From Rhodovastum sp963709085 (lineage in GTDB: Bacteria > Pseudomonadota > Alphaproteobacteria > Acetobacterales > Acetobacteraceae), in the NCBI GenBank assembly GCA_963709085.1, contig CAVPVB010000007.1, positions 2,046,001-2,110,000 of the forward strand: a stretch of DNA of 64,000 nucleotides, written 5' to 3'. The translations under genes were made by a program, and so were the position numbers. Position 1 is the first letter of the stretch; each line of letters starts with the position of its first letter. Under the pieces are notes generated by a model. The model had not been told where the DNA came from. It made no database searches and worked only from the letters and a program-made list of their open reading frames with translations. This document shows positions 28,704 to 37,021 of this stretch, in pieces.

Positions 28704-29471
28704 ATGGTTCTCCATGATAACGCGCTTGTGCCCGCCGAACCGCTGAGCCGGCCGGAGCGGGAGGGGGTCTACCGCGCGATCCTCACCCGGCGCGATGTCC
28801 GCGGGCAATTCCGTCCCGACCCGGTGCCGGATGCGGTGTTGAGCCGCGTTCTGACCGCCGCGCATCACGCGCCATCGGTGGGCTTCATGCAGCCCTGGAG
28901 CTTCCTGCTGCTGCGCGATGGCGCGGCCCGCCGCCGCGTCCATGACCTGTTCCTGAAGGCAAACGCCGAGGCGGCGGCGATGTTTCCGCAGGAAAAGCAG
29001 GATCTCTACCGGTCGTTCAAGCTCGAAGGGATCATGGAAGCGCCGATCAATCTGTGCGTGACCTGCGATCCGGACCGGGCCGGCCCGGTCGTTATCGGGC
29101 GCACGCATATCAAGACCATGGACGCCTACAGCGCGGTCTGCGCCGTGCAGAATCTGTGGCTGGCCGCTCGCGCCGAGGGATTGGGCGTCGGCTGGGTGAG
29201 CATTCTGGATCAGGACGCGCTGCGCCGGACACTCGGCATTCCCGAACCCATCCTGCCGGTCGCCTATCTTTGTCTCGGCTGGGTCGAGGGCTATCATCGC
29301 CAGCCGGAACTGGAGAAGGCCGGCTGGCGCCACCGCTTGCCGATCGAGGAATTGCTGCATTTCGATTGCTGGGGCGGCACCGCCAGCCAGGACAAGCTGA
29401 TTGACCGGCTCCGCGACGATGCCAAGGCGGTCGCGGACGGAAGCTTCCTGGCGGATCGGCTGGAGCCGTAA
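28704..29471 (+). CDS. bluB: BluB, 5,6-dimethylbenzimidazole synthase
   Basis: 255 residues of the nitroreductase fold. BluB uses O2 to fragment reduced FMN into 5,6-dimethylbenzimidazole, the lower ligand of vitamin B12. Features are YRAILTRRDVRGQFRPDPVP (FMN-binding start), AAHHAPSVGFMQPWSFLLLR, GVGWVSILDQDALRRTLGIP and AYLCLGWVEGY. The start at 28704 is preferred because GAAGGAAG precedes it; the frame is open further upstream, through the inverted repeat, but that part is not protein-like. No cobalamin riboswitch core is seen upstream. Other cobalamin genes are absent from the window. Confidence 0.9.
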   Translation: MVLHDNALVPAEPLSRPEREGVYRAILTRRDVRGQFRPDPVPDAVLSRVLTAAHHAPSVGFMQPWSFLLLRDGAARRRVHDLFLKANAEAAAMFPQEKQDLYRSFKLEGIMEAPINLCVTCDPDRAGPVVIGRTHIKTMDAYSAVCAVQNLWLAARAEGLGVGWVSILDQDALRRTLGIPEPILPVAYLCLGWVEGYHRQPELEKAGWRHRLPIEELLHFDCWGGTASQDKLIDRLRDDAKAVADGSFLADRLEP

Positions 29472-29520
29472 TCCGGCCCCACCGTGTGCCGGTCCAGCTG
29501 TGTGCCAGGGGGGCCTTGGC

Positions 29521-30042
29521 CTATTGCCCCCCCCGAATCGACATCAGCGCCGTCCGGCATCCATCCGACAGCGATTCCTGATGGTCCGTCAGACAGGCGA
29601 TCCCCCGCCCGCCGCCGGGACGTACGCCGCGGCAGAAGGCACGGTAGTCCATCCCGCACGCCTGGCGCATCAGCGCCATCTCCGCGCGCGGATTTGGCGG
29701 CGGGGCGGCTGGCGGCGGGGCGGCTGGCGGCGCGGCCGGCGGGTGCGCGGCCTGGGCCGGCGGAGGGGCTGACTTTCCGGCGGGTGGCGTTGCCCCGCCG
29801 ATCGCGCCAACCGCCTGCCCGCAGGCCGGTGACAGCTCCGCAGCGTGCTGCTGCAGGCATTGCAGGGAAGCCTGACCGCCGGTCGGCACAGCGGAACAAT
29901 AGGATTGATAATCCGACCGGCAGTTCTGGCGGATGGCGTTCTGTTGCGCCTGGGTCGGCTGCTGGGCCCAGCTGACCCCCGCGATCAAAAGGCCGGGCAC
30001 GGCCAATATTATGCTCCGAGTAACCGGGCGCTGCATCGTCAA
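29521..30042 (-). CDS. Secreted protein with two cysteine-rich (GLG1-type) repeats
   Basis: 173 residues with a signal peptide ending at VSWAQ. Two similar ~45-residue repeats each hold four cysteines in the same spacing: CRSDYQSYCSAVPTGGQASL ... CLQQHAAELSPAC, and CGMDYRAFCRGVRPGGGRGI ... CLTDHQESLSDGC. They are separated by a Pro/Ala-rich linker (APPAAPPPAAPPPNP). The pattern C-x3-Y-x2-[YF]C ... CL-x2-[HN] ... LS-x2-C matches the cysteine-rich GLG1/FGF-receptor repeat, also found in alphaproteobacterial periplasmic proteins of unknown role. It is monocistronic; a hairpin at 30077-30107 separates it from the upstream peptidase gene. Confidence 0.8.
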   Translation of the reverse strand: MTMQRPVTRSIILAVPGLLIAGVSWAQQPTQAQQNAIRQNCRSDYQSYCSAVPTGGQASLQCLQQHAAELSPACGQAVGAIGGATPPAGKSAPPPAQAAHPPAAPPAAPPPAAPPPNPRAEMALMRQACGMDYRAFCRGVRPGGGRGIACLTDHQESLSDGCRTALMSIRGGQ

Positions 30043-30076
30043 CCCCTCATATTGTTCCGTGCCAGCCGGTCAGCGC

Positions 30077-30107
30077 TGCCGGACGGATTGCACATCGCCG
30101 TCCGGCA
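30077..30107 (-). terminator. Hairpin after the prolyl oligopeptidase gene
   Basis: A 10-bp perfect stem (TGCCGGACGG / CCGTCCGGCA) with an 11-base loop lies between the peptidase stop and the start of the Cys-rich protein gene, both on the minus strand. No T-run follows, so terminator function is only probable. Confidence 0.5.
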
Positions 30108-30157
30108 TGGGTCAGAAGACACGCAGTCACTTGCCGTTCGGTTAATCCAGTCCGTGA

Positions 30158-32218
30158 TCACCCCGCCTCCCACCCGATCGCCTGGCGCAGGAACGCATAG
30201 CCGAGGGCGGTGAAAAGCGCGCGCTGGCGGTTGTCCTTGCCGTAGCCATGGCCGCCGGAAGCCAGTTCGAAGAAGGCCGCGTCGTAGCCCAGCGCCTGCA
30301 ACTTCGCCGCCATTTTGCGGGCATGCCCCGGATGCACCCGGTCGTCGCGGCGGGTGGTGGCCAGCAGGATCGGCGGCGCCGCCCGGCCGGGCACAGCGGT
30401 GTGATAGGCCGAGATGTGCTGCAGAAAATCCCAGTCCGCCGGCGCCTCCGGGTCGCCGTATTCGGCCACCCAACTGGCCCCGGCCAGCAGCTTGGTGTAG
30501 CGGCGCATGTCCACCAGAGGAATGGTGCAGAACAACGCCCCGAACAGGTCCGGATAGCGGACAAACATATTGGTGATGAGAATACCGCCATTCGAGCCGC
30601 CCTCGGCGGCGATGCGGCCGGGGCGGGTGACGCCGCGGCGCACCAGGTCGGCAGCGACCGCGGCGAAATCGTCGTGGCTGCGGGCCTTGCCCGCACGGCG
30701 GCCGGCCTCGTGCCATTCCGGGCCGAACTCGCCGCCGCCGCGCAGCGTGGCGACCACGCCGGTGCCGCCGCGCTCCAGCCAGAGTTTCCCCACCCCGGCG
30801 CGGTAATACGGCAATTCCGACACCTCGAAGCCGCCATACCCGTACAGGTGCACCGGCGCGTCCCCGGTCTCACCTGGCGGTCCGACCTGCACGTACGGGA
30901 TGCGCGTGCCATCGGCGGACAAAGCTTCGTGGCGGCTGACGATCAGCCCGGCCGGATCGAACGCCTGCGGTGCGCGCTTCAGCACGGCGGGCGCCTCGGG
31001 GCCGGCGCGGGTGAGCAACAGCGTGGGCGGCGTCAGCGGGTCCTGGGCCAGGGCGAGCAGCGTGCCGTCGGATTCCTCCTCCGCCTCGTCCAGCGGCCAG
31101 ACGCTGACGGTGCCGAGCGCGGGCAAGCCGGCCAGCGGCGCCTGCGCCCAGTCCTCGGCGGGGGTGACCACCAGCGAAACCGGGCGGAGATCGTCCAGCA
31201 CCTGCAGGATCAGCCGCTCCTGGGCGAAGAAAAACCCCTGGATGCTGCGTCGTGCGCCCGGAGTGAACAGCACCCGGAAGTCCCGCGCGCCGGCGAGGAA
31301 AGCGGCCAGGCCGATGCCGAGCAGGGTGCCGGCCTTATGGGTGATGCCGCCCGCCGTCCAGTCCGTGCGCGGGCGCACCGCCAGCCAGTCGCGGCTCCAG
31401 ATGCGCCAGGAATCCTGGGGCAGGTCGATGCGGCGTTGCTTTCCCCCCGCGTCGCCGGTCCAGATTTCCGAGCGGATGAAATCCAGCTGTTCGGTGAACA
31501 CCAACTGGCGGGCCGGATGCTCGCGATCCACGCTGCCCCACATGGCCATGCTGTCCGGTCCGGCCGCGCAGATCACGCCGGCGGCGAGCGGGTCGGTGCC
31601 ACGCCGCCACAGCCGCACGGTGCGCGAATAGCCCGAGGCGGTGGCCATGCCGGGACCGTAGGCGCTCGACAGCAGCAGCGTGTCGCGGTCGATCCAGTCC
31701 ACCCCGCCCTTGGCTTCCGGCAGGGCAAAACCATCAGTAACGAAAGCACGGGACGGCAGGTCGAACTCCCGCAGCACCACCGCATCGCCGCCCCCGCGCG
31801 AAAGTCGGACGATGGCGCGGTCATGGGTTTCCGGCAGCACGCCGGCGCCGCCCCAGACCCAGTCCTCGTCCTCGGCGGCGGCCAGGGCGTCGATGTCCAG
31901 CACCACCTCCCAGGATGGCGCCGCGTTGCGATAATCATCGAGCGTGGTGCGGCGCCAGAGGCCGCGCGGATTGGCGGCGTCGCGCCAGAAGTTGAACAAA
32001 TGCGCGCCGCGACGGGTGACGTAGGGAATATTGTCCGGCCGGTCGAGAATGGCGGCCAGCCTGTCCGCATCGGCCTCGGTGGCGGGGCCGCCGAAACGGG
32101 CGAGGGTGGCCGCACTCTGGGCATCGGCCCAGGCGACAGCCGCCGGACCGTCGATTTCCTCCAGCCAGAGATACGGATCGTCATCGGGGGCGGCGAGGGT
32201 GGGACGGGGATCGGTCAC
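30158..32218 (-). CDS. Prolyl oligopeptidase family serine peptidase (S9A)
   Basis: 686 residues, without a signal peptide. The N-terminal propeller begins with DDDPYLWLEEIDGPAAVAWA, the typical S9A opening. The C-terminal alpha/beta hydrolase domain carries the nucleophile GGSNGGILITNMF (Ser), Asp in RRDDRVHPGHARK and His in SGGHGYGKDN. Such enzymes cleave short peptides after proline; this lineage also includes members with other specificity. It is the left gene of a divergent pair separated by a ~200-bp palindrome, whose repeat head begins 29 bases before this ATG. Confidence 0.92.
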   Translation of the reverse strand: MTDPRPTLAAPDDDPYLWLEEIDGPAAVAWADAQSAATLARFGGPATEADADRLAAILDRPDNIPYVTRRGAHLFNFWRDAANPRGLWRRTTLDDYRNAAPSWEVVLDIDALAAAEDEDWVWGGAGVLPETHDRAIVRLSRGGGDAVVLREFDLPSRAFVTDGFALPEAKGGVDWIDRDTLLLSSAYGPGMATASGYSRTVRLWRRGTDPLAAGVICAAGPDSMAMWGSVDREHPARQLVFTEQLDFIRSEIWTGDAGGKQRRIDLPQDSWRIWSRDWLAVRPRTDWTAGGITHKAGTLLGIGLAAFLAGARDFRVLFTPGARRSIQGFFFAQERLILQVLDDLRPVSLVVTPAEDWAQAPLAGLPALGTVSVWPLDEAEEESDGTLLALAQDPLTPPTLLLTRAGPEAPAVLKRAPQAFDPAGLIVSRHEALSADGTRIPYVQVGPPGETGDAPVHLYGYGGFEVSELPYYRAGVGKLWLERGGTGVVATLRGGGEFGPEWHEAGRRAGKARSHDDFAAVAADLVRRGVTRPGRIAAEGGSNGGILITNMFVRYPDLFGALFCTIPLVDMRRYTKLLAGASWVAEYGDPEAPADWDFLQHISAYHTAVPGRAAPPILLATTRRDDRVHPGHARKMAAKLQALGYDAAFFELASGGHGYGKDNRQRALFTALGYAFLRQAIGWEAG

Positions 32219-32247
32219 CTTGGCGCTCCTGCGGGGGGAAGGGAGGG

Positions 32248-32450
32248 AAGGAAGGCCAGGGCTCTGCCCTGGACCCGCCAGGGGTCGGTGGACCCCTGGA
32301 CCCCGCTCATATAAGGGTTTTGGTTAGAGGGGGGTGAGGAGATGCCGATGCTCCTCCTCACCCCCCTCTAACCAAAACCCTTAAACGATTGGGTTCCAAG
32401 GGCCTCTCGGCCCTTGGCGGGTCCAGGGCAGAGCCCTGGCCTTCCTTCCT
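32248..32450. repeat. ~200-bp palindrome: two opposed dispersed repeats around a perfect 30-bp stem
   Basis: Repeat copy 3 (32248-32310, head AAGGAAGGCC) and copy 4 in reverse (32387-32449) flank a perfect 30-bp inverted repeat (32312-32341 and 32354-32383, loop of 12 bases). The whole can form a cruciform or one long hairpin. It fills the space between two divergent genes, so it carries or separates both promoters and is not a conventional terminator. Confidence 0.9.
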
Positions 32451-32488
32451 CCCTTGCCCCACAAGCCCCAGGAAACCATTCTCCGGCC

Positions 32489-33603
32489 ATGGACACGCAC
32501 ACCACTGACGTGATCGTCATCGGCGCCGGGATCGCCGGGGCGACCGCCGCCGCGCAGATTGCCGCCGACCGTCGTGTCGCCTTGCTGGAAGCCGAGGACC
32601 AGCCGGGCTACCACACCACCGGCCGTTCCGCCGCCATGTGGATCCTGAACTACGGCCCGGCCGATGTTCGCGTGCTGACCGGCCTGTCGCGCGCTTTCTT
32701 CGAGGCGCCGCCCGAGGGTTTCACCGAAACACCGCTGATGTCGAAGCGCCCGTTATGCTTCCTGGCACCGCCGGAGCAGGAGCCGGGGTTGCGGGTATTG
32801 CTCGCCGAGGGCATCGGCCTGCGCGAGGTGTCGGTGGCCGCGGCGCGGGCGATGGTGCCGGCGCTGCGACCCGGCTACGCCGTCGCCGCGGCGGTGGAGG
32901 ACGACGCATTCGACGTGGACGTGGCGGCGCTGCACCAGGGGTTCCTGCGCCTGCTGCGCCGCCGGGGGGCGCGCTGGCGCTGCGCAGCCGCACCGGGCGG
33001 ATCGAGCGCCGCGGCGGGATGTGGGAGGTGGAGGTGACGGGCGGTGCGGTGTTCCGTGCGCCGGTGGTGGTGAACGCCGCCGGCGCCTGGGGCGACGAGG
33101 TGGCGGTGCAGGCCGGGGTGCAGCCGCTGGGCCTGCAGCCGAAGCGCCGCACCGGCGTGATCATCGACCCCGCCCCGTGGGACGTGAGCGCCTGGCCGCT
33201 GGTGTACGACGTGGCCCACACCTGGTATGTGCGCACCGAGGCGCGCACCCGGCTGATGGTCACCCCCTGCGACGAAACCGACATGCCACCGCACGACGTG
33301 CAGCCCGATGAACTCGACGTGGCGATCGCCATCGACCGCATGCAGCAGGCGCTGGACATTACGGTGCGCCGGGTGGAGCGTTCCTGGGCGGGCCTGCGCA
33401 CTTTCACCCCGGACCGCAGCCTGGCGATCGGGTGGGATCGCGCGGCGGAAGGGTTCCTGTGGAGCGTCGGCCAGGGCGGCTACGGCATCCAGACATCGCC
33501 GGCGGCGGGGCGGCTGGTGGCGGATCTGGTGGCCGGCCGCGATCCGGGTGCGGCCGCGGCGGCGCTTCCGATGGTGAACCCGGGGCGTTTCGCTGCCATA
33601 TAG
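32489..33603 (+). CDS. FAD-dependent oxidoreductase, D-amino-acid oxidase type (frame break near 32966)
   Basis: About 371 residues. It opens with the dinucleotide-binding motif VIVIGAGIAGATAAAQIA and ELLEAEDQPGYHTTGRSAA-like residues (LLEAEDQPGYHTTGRSAAMW). It continues with the substrate domain and ends FLWSVGQGGYGIQTSPAAG, the C-terminal FAD contact of the DAO/DadA family. One base appears missing in the G-run 32964-32969. Restoring it joins FLRLLRRRGG to ALALRSRTGRIERRGG; this is the only deletion-type break in the window. It probably oxidises an amine or amino acid. It lies 41 bases before the transglutaminase cluster on the same strand, so it may belong to that pathway. Confidence 0.85.
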
Positions 33604-33644
33604 GGGCCGAGAGATAATCGTCTGGTAATGCCGACAGGAGAGTC

Positions 33645-36600
33645 ATGTCGATCCATGTTGCGCTGACGCATCGCACAGCCTACCGCTACGACAGGGCCGT
33701 TCTGGCCGGGCCGCAGACCATCCGGCTGCGGCCGGCGCCGCATGCGCGCACGTCCATCCTGTCCTATGCGCTTGCGATCACGCCGAAGCCGCATTTTCTG
33801 AACTGGCAGCAGGACCCGCAGGGCAATTTCCTCGCCCGCGTGGTGTTTCCCGAAAAGATTACCCATTTCGGCGTGACCGTGGACCTGGTCGCCGATCTGG
33901 CGACGGTCAATCCGTTCGACTTCTTCCTGGAGCCGGAGGCGGAAAACTGGCCGTTCGCCTACGACCACATCCTCGACAATGAGCTGGCGCCGTTCCGCCG
34001 CACCGATCCGCCGGGCAAGCTGCTCGCCGCCCTGATCGCCGAGGTGCCGCGCACGGAGCAGCGGATGGTGGACAAGCTGGTGGCGCTCAACCGCGTCATC
34101 CAGGAACGGATTTCCTACATCGTGCGCCTGGAGCCGGGGGTATGGACGCCCGAGCAGACGCTGACGGCGGGCAAGGGGAGCTGCCGGGATTCGGCCTGGC
34201 TGCTGGTGCAGTTGCTGCGCCATTTGGGCTTCGCGGCGCGCTTCGTTTCCGGCTACCTGATTCAGCTGGTGGGCGACGTCAAGCCGCTGGAGGGGCCGGA
34301 GGGGCCGACCGCCGATTTCACCGATCTGCACGCCTGGACCGAGGTGTACCTGCCCGGGGCCGGCTGGATCGGGCTGGACCCGACCTCCGGGCTGTTGGCC
34401 GGCGAGGGCCATATCCCGCTGGCGGCCAGCCCCGACCCGCAATCGGCGGCGCCGGTGACCGGTGTCACCGAGACCTGCGAGGTCGAATTCGACTTCGCCA
34501 TGTCGATCAGCCGCATCCGCGAGACGCCGCGGGTGACCAAGCCGTATGACGACCGGCAATGGCAGGACATCCTGGCGGCCGGCGCGCGGGTGGACCGGGC
34601 GCTCGCCGCCAGCGACGTGCGCCTGACTTTCGGCGGCGAGCCGACTTTCGTGTCGGCCACCGACCAGGAAGCGCCGGAATGGAACACCGCCGCGCTGGGG
34701 CCGACCAAGCGGCGCCACGCCAGCCGGCTGCTGCGCCGGCTGGTGCAATTATGGTCGCCGGGGGCGGCGCTGCATCACGGCCAGGGCAAGCTGTATCCCG
34801 GCGAGCAATTGCCGCGTTGGGCCTTGTCGGCGCATTGGCGGGCGGATGGCGAGAAGGTCTGGCTGGACCCCGCCCTGCTGGCTGACCCGGAGCGCGACCG
34901 CGACACCGCCACCGCCGCCGATGCGGCCCGCTTCGCGACGCTGCTGGCCGAGCGGCTGCAGATCGATCCCGCCACGGTGATGCCGGCGCACGAGGACGTG
35001 CAGTACTATTTGTGGAAGGAGAACCGGCTGCCGGCCAACGTGGTGGCCGAGGACAGCCGGCTGCGCGACGCGCTGGAGCGGGCGCGGATGGCACAGGTGT
35101 TCGGCCAGGGCCTGGCCTCGCCGGTCGGCAGCGTGCTGCCGCTGCGCCGGTCGCTGGACGGCACGCGCTGGCAGACCGGGCGCTGGTTCCTGCGCGGCGG
35201 CACCCTGTTCCTGATCCCCGGCGACAGCCCGATCGGCTACCGCCTGCCGCTCGACAGCCTGCCCTGGGCCGACCCCGACAGCATCGAGATGCCGTTCGAG
35301 GCCGATCCTTTCGCGCCGGTGCGTAAGCTGCCCGAACAGGCCATCCTGCGGGCGCGCCGCTCGATGGGCGGTGAGGTGGCGTTCGATCCGGTGGAGCAGG
35401 CGCCGCCGGTGCCGGGCCGTCCGGAGCCGGGCGTGGTGCGCACGGCGCTGTCTGTGGAGCCGCGCGGCGGGGTGCTGCACGTGTTCCTGCCGCCGCTGGT
35501 CCAGGCCGAGGACTGGCTCGATCTGGTCGCCGCCGTCGAGGCGACGGCCGCGGAACTCGGGCGGCCGGTGGTGCTGGAAGGCTACACGCCGCCTTCCGAC
35601 CCGCGGCTGCTGGATTTCTCGGTGACCCCGGACCCGGGCGTGATCGAGGTGAACGTGCATCCGGCCCGCTCCTGGGCCGAGCATGTCGAGCGCACCGTGC
35701 AGCTTTACGAGGAAGCCCGGCAGGTCGGTCTGGCGGCGGAAAAGTTCATGATCGACGGCCGCCATGTCGGCACCGGCGGCGGCAACCACGTGGTGATGGG
35801 CGGGGCCAAGGTGGAGGAAAGCCCGTTCCTGCGCCGGCCGGACCTGCTGAAGAGCCTGCTGGGCTTCTGGCACAACCATCCCAGCCTGTCCTTCCTGTTC
35901 AGCGGCCTGTTCATCGGCCCGACCAGCCAGCATCCGCGGGTGGACGAGGCGCGCGACGACTGCCTCAATGAGCTGGAGATCGCGTTTGCCCAGATCTCGC
36001 CGTTCCGCGCCACGCCGCCCTGGCTGACCGACCGGCTGTTCCGCAACATCCTGGCGGATATGACCGGCAACACCCACCGCACCGAGTTCTGCATCGACAA
36101 GATGTACAATCCGAACGGTCCCGGTGGCCGGCGGGGGCTGGTGGAGTTTCGCGCCTTCGAGATGCCGCCGCATGCCCGCATGTCGGCCGCCCAGATGCTG
36201 CTGATGCGGTCGGCGGTGGCGGCGTTCTGGCAGCATCCGTATGAGCGCCGGCTGGTGCGCTGGGGTACGCGGCTGCATGACGACTTTCTGCTGCCGCAGT
36301 ACTGCGTGCAGGATTTCCGCGACGCGTTGGAGGAACTCGGCGCGCTCGGCTTCCCGCTTGATCCCGCCTGGTTCAACCCGCATGTGGAATTCCGCTTCCC
36401 GCAGATCGGCGTGGTGACGCTGGGCGGCATGCAGCTGGAGGTGCGGCACGCGCTTGAGCCCTGGCACGTGCTGGGTGAGGATATCGCCCCCGGCGGCACC
36501 GCGCGCTATGTCGATTCTTCGGCCGAGCGGGTGCAGGCACGGGTGACGGGATGGACGCCGGAGCGGTATGTTCTCGCCTGCAACGGCGTGGCGGTGCCGC

Positions 36601-36938
36601 TCAGTCCGACGGAAACGGTGGGGGAATACGTGGCAGGGGTCCGGTTCAAGGCCTGGCAGCCGCCGAGTGCGCTGCATCCGACCATCCCGGCGCAGGCGCC
36701 GCTGGTGTTCGATGTGCATGACCGCTGGAGTGGCCGCAGCCTGGGCGGGGTGACCCATCATGTGGCCCATCCGGGCGGGCGCAATTACGACACCTTCCCG
36801 GTCAACGCCAACGAGGCCGAGGCCCGGCGGCGCGCGCGTTTCTTCGCGATCGGCCATACGCCGGGCGAGATGCCCGAGCCACGTTCGGTCGTCGGCAACG
36901 AACATCCGCGCACCTTGGACCTGCGCCGTTTTGCCTGA
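33645..36938 (+). CDS. Transglutaminase-DUF2126 protein
   Basis: 1097 residues. An N-terminal bacterial transglutaminase region (~1-290) has a full triad, with Cys in AGKGSCRDSAWLLVQLLRHL, His in DLHAWTEVYLPGAGW and Asp in GLDPTSG. A long DUF2126 region follows (about 300-1097) with LTFGGEPTFVS, HHGQGKLYPGEQLPRWAL, EVNVHPARSWAEHVE, GTGGGNHVVMGG and MPPHARMSAAQMLLMRSAVA. DUF2126 has been predicted, from comparative genomics, to be an amidoligase (glutamine-synthetase-like/COOH-NH2 ligase) domain. The protein may form and cleave peptide-type bonds on a still unknown substrate. It is the first of three clustered genes, with the ATP-grasp/alpha-E and second transglutaminase genes following. Confidence 0.93.
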   Translation: MSIHVALTHRTAYRYDRAVLAGPQTIRLRPAPHARTSILSYALAITPKPHFLNWQQDPQGNFLARVVFPEKITHFGVTVDLVADLATVNPFDFFLEPEAENWPFAYDHILDNELAPFRRTDPPGKLLAALIAEVPRTEQRMVDKLVALNRVIQERISYIVRLEPGVWTPEQTLTAGKGSCRDSAWLLVQLLRHLGFAARFVSGYLIQLVGDVKPLEGPEGPTADFTDLHAWTEVYLPGAGWIGLDPTSGLLAGEGHIPLAASPDPQSAAPVTGVTETCEVEFDFAMSISRIRETPRVTKPYDDRQWQDILAAGARVDRALAASDVRLTFGGEPTFVSATDQEAPEWNTAALGPTKRRHASRLLRRLVQLWSPGAALHHGQGKLYPGEQLPRWALSAHWRADGEKVWLDPALLADPERDRDTATAADAARFATLLAERLQIDPATVMPAHEDVQYYLWKENRLPANVVAEDSRLRDALERARMAQVFGQGLASPVGSVLPLRRSLDGTRWQTGRWFLRGGTLFLIPGDSPIGYRLPLDSLPWADPDSIEMPFEADPFAPVRKLPEQAILRARRSMGGEVAFDPVEQAPPVPGRPEPGVVRTALSVEPRGGVLHVFLPPLVQAEDWLDLVAAVEATAAELGRPVVLEGYTPPSDPRLLDFSVTPDPGVIEVNVHPARSWAEHVERTVQLYEEARQVGLAAEKFMIDGRHVGTGGGNHVVMGGAKVEESPFLRRPDLLKSLLGFWHNHPSLSFLFSGLFIGPTSQHPRVDEARDDCLNELEIAFAQISPFRATPPWLTDRLFRNILADMTGNTHRTEFCIDKMYNPNGPGGRRGLVEFRAFEMPPHARMSAAQMLLMRSAVAAFWQHPYERRLVRWGTRLHDDFLLPQYCVQDFRDALEELGALGFPLDPAWFNPHVEFRFPQIGVVTLGGMQLEVRHALEPWHVLGEDIAPGGTARYVDSSAERVQARVTGWTPERYVLACNGVAVPLSPTETVGEYVAGVRFKAWQPPSALHPTIPAQAPLVFDVHDRWSGRSLGGVTHHVAHPGGRNYDTFPVNANEAEARRRARFFAIGHTPGEMPEPRSVVGNEHPRTLDLRRFA

Positions 36939-37021
36939 GGCCATGGCATGGTGAAACGCCGGTTGCAGCCATTGCCATGTAACGTCGCCGCCATTTCCGG
37001 GCCGGGTGGGAGGCTGGCCGC

